A stretch of DNA of 8,842 nucleotides from an uncultured Kiritimatiellota bacterium. Its GTDB lineage: Bacteria > Verrucomicrobiota > Kiritimatiellia > RFP12 > UBA1067. The stretch spans positions 1-8,842 of the forward strand of contig CAKURH010000120.1 in assembly GCA_934675625.1 (NCBI GenBank), given 5' to 3'. The notes beneath the pieces are model-generated. The model made no database searches, was not told where the DNA came from, and worked only from the letters and a program-made list of their open reading frames with translations. Each line of letters starts with the position of its first letter. The stretch's first letter is position 1. Shown here piece by piece: positions 4,623 to 8,842 of the stretch. The translations under genes and the position numbers were made by a program.

Positions 4623-5806
4623 GCGATGCGCTCCCGCCGCGCGTCGCCAAACGCGCGGACGACTTCGCGGTCATCAAAGGGATGCTTCACGCCCTTGATC
4701 TCCTGCGTCGTCTCGTGCCCCTTGCCGGCGACGATCACGACATCGTCCGCCGCCGCCTCGGCGAGCGCACGGTCGATGGCGGCCTTGCGGTCGGGCTCGA
4801 CGAAGATCGCAGGCGGCAGGGTCTGTCCCCGCGCAGCCGCGCGCGCGCCGACGAGAATCGCGTCGATGATGGCGTTCGGGTCTTCGCTGCGCGGGTTGTC
4901 GGACGTCACGACGAGCCGGTCGGCGAGCCGCGCGCACGCCGCGCCCATGAGCGGACGCTTCAGCGGATCGCGGTCGCCGCCCGCGCCGAAGACGACCCAG
5001 AGACGTCCCTTCGTGAAGCCGCGCGCGGCCGTCAGCACCTTTTCGAGCCCGTCCGGCGTGTGCGCGAAATCGACGTAGACCGCCGCCCTGACGTGCGGAT
5101 TCTCGACGCGCTCCAGGCGTCCCCAGCGCGGCCGCAGCGTGGGGATGACCGACTGGATCACATCGTGCGGTACGCCCGCCGCCTCCGCGAGCGCGGCGGC
5201 GACAAGGACGTTCGACTCGTTGTAGTCGCCGACCAGCTGAAGGCCCGACAGGTCATAGGCGGGCTGCGGCGTCGGCGGCGTGCGGCCACGTCCGTTCGTG
5301 ACGGGGATGACGTTCACGGCGAAGTTGCCGACGGCGTCGAACATCGCGCGCCCGTTCTCGCCGTCGAGGCAGACGACGTAGGGCGGCAGGTCGCGGCGCC
5401 CCATGTCCGGCCGCGTCGGATGCGACGCGGCGATCTTCGCCGCGAAGCTCGCCTTGACGCGGAAGTATTCCGCCATCGTCTTGTGGTAGTCGAGGTGGTC
5501 TTCGGAGAGGTTCGTGAACGCGCCGCCCGCGAAGACGGTGTCGCCCGTGCGGTTCTGGTGAATCGCGTGGGACGAGACCTCCATCACGCAGTCCGTGCAG
5601 CCGTTCGCCGCCATCGCGGCATAGATCTCGTGCAGCTGCTTCAGGGGCGGCGTCGTGTAGCCCGTCGAGAAATGGCGCGCCCCGTCGAAGACCTCGACGG
5701 TCGTGATGAAGCCGCATTTCCGCCCCGGACAGGCGTTGACGAACGCGGCGAAGATCCACGTCGTCGTGGTCTTGCCGTTCGTGCCGGTGATGCCGTAGAA
5801 GTTCAT
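4619..5806 (-). CDS. MurE-type UDP-MurNAc-tripeptide ligase lacking the N-terminal UDP-binding domain
   Basis: A 395-residue Mur ligase clearly of MurE type: P-loop GITGTNGKTTTT at residues 5-16, MEVSSHAI (75-82), FTNLSEDHLDYH (97-108), a probable carbamylated lysine K118, LVGDYNESN (191-199), GRLERV (229-234), VDFAHTPDGLEKVL (245-258), VFGAGGDRDPLKRPLMG (272-288) and GKGHE (361-365). DNPR (303-306) is the motif associated with meso-diaminopimelate rather than lysine. Full MurE is about 490 residues; the roughly 100-residue domain 1 that holds the UDP moiety is absent and the protein begins almost at the P-loop. The upstream rluB-type gene is complete and stops one nucleotide before this ATG, so the domain is not hidden in another frame. 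There is no Shine-Dalgarno; translation is probably by reinitiation. It may work with a separate domain 1, be a paralogue with another substrate, or be non-functional. Confidence 0.88.
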   Translation of the reverse strand: MNFYGITGTNGKTTTTWIFAAFVNACPGRKCGFITTVEVFDGARHFSTGYTTPPLKQLHEIYAAMAANGCTDCVMEVSSHAIHQNRTGDTVFAGGAFTNLSEDHLDYHKTMAEYFRVKASFAAKIAASHPTRPDMGRRDLPPYVVCLDGENGRAMFDAVGNFAVNVIPVTNGRGRTPPTPQPAYDLSGLQLVGDYNESNVLVAAALAEAAGVPHDVIQSVIPTLRPRWGRLERVENPHVRAAVYVDFAHTPDGLEKVLTAARGFTKGRLWVVFGAGGDRDPLKRPLMGAACARLADRLVVTSDNPRSEDPNAIIDAILVGARAAARGQTLPPAIFVEPDRKAAIDRALAEAAADDVVIVAGKGHETTQEIKGVKHPFDDREVVRAFGDARRERIA

Positions 5807-5807
5807 T

Positions 5808-6539
5808 TCAGTTGAAGAGACGATCGATTTCGGTATCCGTCAGGTCGCGCCACGCGCCGGGTTCGAGGTCGGGCGGCAGATCGAACGCGCCGACGGCGAC
5901 GCGCTGCAGCGACAGGACAACGAGGTGGGCCACCGAGCACATCTTGCGGATCTGCCGCTTGCGCCCCTCCTTGAGCGTGAACTTCAGGAGCCGCACGTTC
6001 GCGCCGAGGTCGCGCACCTCCTCCACGGGCACGGGACGGATCGTGTAGCCGTCGTCGAGCGTGAGCGGCGAGCGCAGCGTCGCGAGCTTGTCGGCGCTCC
6101 AGCGGCCCGCGACTTTGACGAGGTAGACCTTGCGGTGCTCGAAGCGCGGATGCGTCAGGCGGTTGACGAGGTCGCCGTCGTTGCTCATGAGGAGAAGCCC
6201 TTCCGAATCCTTGTCGAGGCGACCGACGGGCACAAGCCGCTCCGGCGTCTTCACGAGTTCGGCGACCGTGCGCCCGCCGAACGGGTCGCTCATCGTCGAA
6301 AGGACGCCCACAGGCTTGTTGAGGACAATCGTCCGCTTCCGCTCCGCCGCGACGAGGGGGCGACCGTTCACCCGAATCTCGGCATCCGCGCCGAAGCGCG
6401 CGCCCGGCTCCTTCACGACGAGCCCGTCAACCGTGACGACGCCCGACGCAATCAGCGTCGCCGCGCCACGCCGCGAGGCCACGCCCGCATGCGCCAAGAT
6501 GTTCTGAAGCCGTTCTCCGGCCGTCTCGTTTGTCTCCAT
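5808..6539 (-). CDS. RsuA/RluB-family rRNA pseudouridine synthase
   Basis: A 243-residue enzyme converting a uridine in rRNA to pseudouridine. An N-terminal S4 RNA-binding domain (about residues 9-55, ERLQNILAHAGVASRRGAATLIASG) is followed by the catalytic domain with GRLDKDSEGLLLMSNDG (106-122), where D109 is the nucleophile. KVYLVKV and LKEGRKRQIRKM are further family signatures. It fits RluB best, but RsuA, RluE or RluF specificity cannot be excluded. The frame runs upstream to 6608, but the promoter TATAAT at 6552-6547 rules out earlier starts, leaving the ATG at 6539. No Shine-Dalgarno can be present because the predicted transcript begins almost at the ATG. This is the first gene of the five-gene operon; its stop is one nucleotide from the MurE-type ATG. 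Confidence 0.92.
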   Translation of the reverse strand: METNETAGERLQNILAHAGVASRRGAATLIASGVVTVDGLVVKEPGARFGADAEIRVNGRPLVAAERKRTIVLNKPVGVLSTMSDPFGGRTVAELVKTPERLVPVGRLDKDSEGLLLMSNDGDLVNRLTHPRFEHRKVYLVKVAGRWSADKLATLRSPLTLDDGYTIRPVPVEEVRDLGANVRLLKFTLKEGRKRQIRKMCSVAHLVVLSLQRVAVGAFDLPPDLEPGAWRDLTDTEIDRLFN

Positions 6540-6546
6540 GCCCCGT

Positions 6547-6555
6547 ATTATACCA
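6547..6555 (-). promoter_or_regulatory. Extended -10 promoter of the rluB-type operon, leaderless arrangement
   Basis: Minus-strand TGG-TATAAT (6555-6547), a perfect -10 with the extended TGn, and no good -35 at 17 nt. Only 7 nt (ACGGGGC) separate the -10 from the ATG at 6539, so transcription should start at or within a base or two of the start codon. The 8342-8350 promoter has the same layout. Confidence 0.8.
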
Positions 6556-6587
6556 CATTGACCCACCCTCCTCTTATGAGAGTTGCT

Positions 6588-6604
6588 GTCGCTTAACAAG
6601 CGAC
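6588..6604. other. 7-bp inverted repeat between the protease gene and the rluB-type promoter
   Basis: GTCGCTT-AAC-AAGCGAC is a perfect inverted repeat with a 3-nt loop. It lies 20 nt downstream of the metalloprotease stop and about 35 nt upstream of the rluB-type -10. A partial palindrome CTCTTATGAGAG (6571-6582) overlaps the -35 area. There is no U-tract, so it could be a weak terminator for the protease transcript or an operator for the next operon. Confidence 0.4.
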
Positions 6605-6623
6605 GCATTCACGAGTCTTCTTC

Positions 6624-8066
6624 TTACCGCACACGCTCCGACCACCAACGCAGCCACTCGGACTGAAAGAGCTTCAGCGTGTCCGCGTTGCGAAACGCCG
6701 CCGCCGTCGCCTGACGCGGATCACGTGTCGCCAACAGCGTCGCGAGGTAGTCGCGCTTCACGTCCTTGAACGGCTTGAAGCGGACGTCGGGCGCGCCTTT
6801 CTCTAGAAAAACGGCGACCGACCACGCCAAGCGATACTTCAGGCGCCGCGCCTCGTCCGTTCCCTCGTAGAACGCCGCATAGTCGAGGTCAAACAGCTCC
6901 GGCAGGAAGTCCGCCAGCTGCGCCAGGCCCTCCGGCGTCGAATCGATGTCTACACCCCACGCCCGCGCCTCCGGATCCTCGAAGAACTGCGCATAGCCCT
7001 CGTTGAGCCACGGCGACGTCGGCAGCATCGCCGTCGCATACGACAGATACTGGTGGAACGCTTCATGGCGAATCGTCTTCAGCAGGTCGGCCGTGTCGCC
7101 CTCCGGCAGGTAGGCGACAAGCTCACGCCGAGACGGACTCCAGTAGGCCGCGCTCCACGCCCTGTTGGTGTGGCCCACCAAATCCAAGGCCGCGAGATAC
7201 TCTTCGCGGTTCGCGTAGATGCGCGCCACGCAGAGGACGTTCGAGCCGTCCAGCGGCGTCGGCAGCGTCTCGGCACAGGCCTTGTGCAGACGCGGCAGTT
7301 CATTCGTCAGCGACGCGACGAAGGGCCGCGCGCCCGGCAGGTCGTCGAGAATCGTGAACGCCGCCGCATCCGTCGCTCGCCAGTTTGCGTAAGCCGCGAC
7401 CGAATGGCGCGCGTCGCGGCGGAGCAGCGCAGCCTCCGAAACATCCCGTGCCCGCCGTCGCCCGTCGCGTCGCACGGATTCGTCCCAGCCGTCCGCCTCG
7501 CGCTGTTCCTTGTCCCATGCGCCAAACTCCTTGCGCAGGAACTCGTCTTCAAAAACCTGCGTCGCCGCCGCGAGGTCATCACCGTCCGCCAACGTCCAGA
7601 TCGCCAGACGCCAGGCGTCGGACGCCTCAGGCAGGAAGGCGCAGACGAGGACGGACTGGTTCGTGCCCTGCCAGTAGTCGACATCGGCGAATCCGCGCGG
7701 CAGCTGACGCGGCGGTGCGGGCTTCTCGACAATCTCAATCGGTGCCAGACAGGCAATCGCCTCGCGCAGCTGCGGACGCTTCCGCCTGTCGATCGGCACA
7801 CACGCGGAGACGTAACGCACGCGCGTCTCAGTCGCGCCGGAATCGAGCGCGGGCGGACGCACGGCGAGCGTCGCCAACGTAAAGACGCGCCCTTCATCGT
7901 CCATCCAGCGTCCGTCAATGGCACGGGACGTCCAGAGATCCAGCCGGTCGAAGCGATCCTCCAGATACGACCGGTCGCCGTCTCGCACCAGATACGCGTC
8001 GGCGCGCGGCATCTCCAGCGGCGCCGGATTCGTCAGGAACAGCGAAAGCGCGAGCAAGGGCAACAT
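6624..8066 (-). CDS. Gluzincin-type zinc metalloprotease (peptidase MA-like), probably exported
   Basis: A 480-residue protein of no exactly recognised family. The C-terminal half has the zinc-protease signature HEAFH (H334, E335, H338) followed 18 residues later by E356 in WLNEGYAQFFE, the gluzincin HExxH...NEGxAxxxE layout seen in peptidase MA and DUF1570-like proteins. E356 is the likely third zinc ligand. The N-terminus (MLPLLALSLFLTNPAPLE) is hydrophobic and could be a short signal sequence, but it lacks basic residues and a clear cleavage site. The first ~250 residues resemble nothing I know. The frame is open to 8219, but the ATG at 8066 has GGGAGG 6 nt upstream and lies 13 nt after the stop of the small membrane protein gene, with which it should be co-transcribed. 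Substrate unknown. Confidence 0.8.
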   Translation of the reverse strand: MLPLLALSLFLTNPAPLEMPRADAYLVRDGDRSYLEDRFDRLDLWTSRAIDGRWMDDEGRVFTLATLAVRPPALDSGATETRVRYVSACVPIDRRKRPQLREAIACLAPIEIVEKPAPPRQLPRGFADVDYWQGTNQSVLVCAFLPEASDAWRLAIWTLADGDDLAAATQVFEDEFLRKEFGAWDKEQREADGWDESVRRDGRRRARDVSEAALLRRDARHSVAAYANWRATDAAAFTILDDLPGARPFVASLTNELPRLHKACAETLPTPLDGSNVLCVARIYANREEYLAALDLVGHTNRAWSAAYWSPSRRELVAYLPEGDTADLLKTIRHEAFHQYLSYATAMLPTSPWLNEGYAQFFEDPEARAWGVDIDSTPEGLAQLADFLPELFDLDYAAFYEGTDEARRLKYRLAWSVAVFLEKGAPDVRFKPFKDVKRDYLATLLATRDPRQATAAAFRNADTLKLFQSEWLRWWSERVR

Positions 8067-8079
8067 ACCGAACCTCCCG

Positions 8080-8334
8080 TCAGCGAACCTCCCGCAGACC
8101 GTCCGGCAGGGGGCGCGCCGCAATCTCCAGCAGCCGGTCGAGTTTCGCCTCGATGCGGTCCAGCTTGCGGTCGAGCGCATCGCACCGCGCGTCCACGCGC
8201 GCCATGATTGCCGCCGCACGGTCGTCGACGGTTGCGACGATCCGCTCGTGCGTCACGCCGCCGAAGCGCAGATACCACGCCACGGCCAAAAGCACGAGGA
8301 TGACGAGCAGCACAGCTAATCCGATTTTCTTCAT
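8080..8334 (-). CDS. Small membrane-anchored coiled-coil protein
   Basis: An 84-residue hypothetical protein. MKK is followed by a transmembrane helix (about residues 4-22, IGLAVLLVILVLLAVAWYL). The rest is charged and helical, with heptad-like Leu/Ile spacing in residues 45-73 (ARVDARCDALDRKLDRIEAK and beyond), suggesting a coiled coil, then a short Pro-containing tail. The helix would anchor it in the inner membrane; topology is uncertain. It is the first gene of a two-gene unit with the metalloprotease, so an accessory, scaffold or adaptor role for that enzyme is possible but only inferred from position. The start ATG at 8334 lies 7 nt after a TATAAT, a leaderless arrangement with no Shine-Dalgarno. 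Confidence 0.75.
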   Translation of the reverse strand: MKKIGLAVLLVILVLLAVAWYLRFGGVTHERIVATVDDRAAAIMARVDARCDALDRKLDRIEAKLDRLLEIAARPLPDGLREVR

Positions 8335-8341
8335 CGCCCGT

Positions 8342-8350
8342 ATTATATCA
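8342..8350 (-). promoter_or_regulatory. Extended -10 promoter of the membrane protein/protease unit, leaderless arrangement
   Basis: Minus-strand TGA-TATAAT (8350-8342), then ACGGGCG (7 nt) and the ATG at 8334. No convincing -35. It shares the 11-nt block TATAATACGGG and the exact spacing with the promoter at 6547-6555. Confidence 0.8.
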
Positions 8351-8371
8351 AATTGCGGTCTTGTGCCGCGC

Positions 8372-8457
8372 GTCGGGCACTAGGGCTTCAGCATGAGAAG
8401 ATGATCCGCACTACGCGGGACGGACAGTCGACCGCATCATTGGCCCGTCGGCCCGAC
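8372..8457 (-). other. Nested inverted repeats, candidate structured RNA element
   Basis: Plus-strand coordinates: GTCGGGC (8372-8378) pairs with GCCCGAC (8451-8457). Inside it GGGC (8383-8386) pairs with GCCC (8443-8446), then ATGAT (8401-8405) with ATCAT (8436-8440), then the small hairpin CCGC-ACTAC-GCGG (8406-8418). All pairings are properly nested. It lies 22 nt upstream of the promoter at 8342-8350. Strand is uncertain, and in such GC-rich sequence chance stems are common. Confidence 0.3.
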
Positions 8458-8489
8458 AGCTCGCGCGAACCGTCGCTCCGGGAATCGCA

Positions 8490-8578
8490 CCTGTCGCCAC
8501 ACGTCAGTCAATCAAACGTGGCAAGCCATTCCCCTCGGCAGAATGCGTTTCCGCAAGCGAGAACACCGAGGCGACAGG
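8490..8578 (-). other. 9-bp inverted repeat enclosing two hairpins, one with a GAAA tetraloop
   Basis: CCTGTCGCC (8490-8498) pairs perfectly with GGCGACAGG (8570-8578). Inside lie CACGT/ACGTG (8500-8504 with 8516-8520), CCTCGG/CCGAGG (8533-8538 with 8566-8571, sharing two bases with the outer stem) and TGCG/CGCA (8544-8547 with 8552-8555). Read on the minus strand the last is UGCG-GAAA-CGCA, a classic GNRA tetraloop hairpin. This points to an RNA from the minus strand with a three-way layout. No known RNA class was recognised. Confidence 0.35.
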
Positions 8579-8625
8579 CGATCCCTTCGCTCCTCCCGCG
8601 CGACTGTCGGCTCCGACGGGCCACG

Positions 8626-8641
8626 GGCGGCGTACGCCGCC
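8626..8641. repeat. Perfect 16-bp palindrome
   Basis: GGCGGCGTACGCCGCC is fully self-complementary. It lies in the gene-free right end and could be a protein-binding site, a stem tip or a REP-like remnant; nothing decides between these. Confidence 0.5.
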
Positions 8642-8842
8642 GCTCCGCGAGAATCTGCGGCTATCAGATGGTGGCAGAAGGTGGGAAGAGTCATAATCAT
8701 GGTTCCATGGACGAGGGACAGGCCGCGCAGAACAGGGTAAGACGTTGCGTGAGGAGCGGGCGGGGCGGCCGAGCGCCGAGCGGAGAGAGACGGGCGGACG
8801 CGGTTCGGCGCACGCGCCGCGAAGGACGCGCGGGGCGAGGAG

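Larger units (their letters stand above)
8351..8842. other. Intergenic stretch without a convincing gene, rich in inverted repeats
   Basis: No reading frame here has a recognisable product together with a believable start. The minus strand is stop-free from the right edge to a TGA at 8506-8504 (112 codons), but the composition is Arg/Pro/Ser-rich and unlike a protein family, so it is not called; a partial gene entering from the right cannot be excluded. The plus strand from about 8740 to the edge is a purine-rich, very G-rich tract. No tRNA, tmRNA or RNase P RNA signature was found. Inverted repeats at 8372-8457, 8490-8578 and 8626-8641 are listed separately. A degenerate relative (11 of 13) of the repeat variant GGGGACAGGCCCC lies at 8714-8726. 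Confidence 0.5.

Noticed and set aside
4818..4830. AGGGTCTGTCCCC in the MurE-type gene, one mismatch from the 13-bp repeat
   Set aside because: It encodes GQTL in an otherwise normal stretch with no visible insert, so it may be chance; kept out of the repeat calls.
6540..6608. Longer start of the rluB-type gene at 6608
   Set aside because: It would run through the TATAAT at 6552-6547, and the extra residues do not resemble the family N-terminus.
8471..8498. Minus-strand GGTGCGATTCCCGGAGC resembling part of a cobalamin riboswitch
   Set aside because: The surrounding conserved elements (correctly spaced GGGAA, the B12 box and the CGCAACTGT segment) are missing, and the downstream genes have no link to cobalamin.
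8714..8726. AGGGACAGGCCGC, 11 of 13 match to the repeat variant
   Set aside because: The outer bases that form the palindrome are degraded; too weak to call a repeat copy.
8504..8842. 112-codon stop-free minus-strand frame entering from the right edge
   Set aside because: Arg/Pro/Ser-rich, no recognisable motif, and several inverted repeats lie inside it; stop-free runs of this length are common at this GC content.

Overview
This is a GC-rich bacterial window carrying ordinary chromosomal genes. Most are on the minus strand; the exception is a plus-strand pair of small heat-shock genes. The organism cannot be named from the sequence. The Rpn-type nuclease, a DAP-type Mur ligase, RuvC, a sigma-54-type promoter and dispersed GGGGACAGACCCC palindromes would fit a gut or environmental member of the PVC superphylum (Kiritimatiellota/Lentisphaerota-like), but this is a low-confidence guess.

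Layout from left to right. At 1-98 is the N-terminus of an Rpn-family (PD-(D/E)XK) nuclease/putative transposase, leaving the window on the minus strand. Just upstream of it is a possible 45-47 aa Cys-rich ORF, and both lie behind a near-consensus sigma-70 promoter. A MATE-family efflux transporter (343-1692, minus) follows with its own promoter. The 190-nt divergent region between it and the first hsp20 gene holds a perfect 7-3-7 palindrome and a textbook sigma-54 (-24/-12) promoter facing the two tandem hsp20 genes (1882-2262 and 2304-2639, plus). A strong, apparently bidirectional terminator (2665-2713) separates these from the convergent operon.

From 6539 down to 2679 (minus) runs a tight five-gene operon: RluB-type pseudouridine synthase, a MurE-type ligase lacking the N-terminal UDP-binding domain, RuvC, a NUDIX hydrolase and a PflX-like radical SAM protein. 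Successive genes are separated by 1 nt or overlap by 4, 4 and 11 nt. The NUDIX and radical SAM genes each carry four copies of a 13-bp quasi-palindrome inside the reading frame, in opposite orientations, adding low-complexity peptide inserts (GDRP in one, GLSP/GVCP in the other) to otherwise recognisable domains.

At the right, a two-gene minus-strand unit encodes a small membrane-anchored coiled-coil protein (8080-8334) and a HExxH zinc metalloprotease (6624-8066). This unit and the five-gene operon both start from a TGnTATAATACGGG element exactly 7 nt before the ATG, which predicts leaderless or nearly leaderless mRNAs. The last ~490 nt (8351-8842) hold no convincing gene but several perfect inverted repeats, including a minus-strand hairpin with a GAAA tetraloop; these could belong to a structured RNA or a decayed repeat element.
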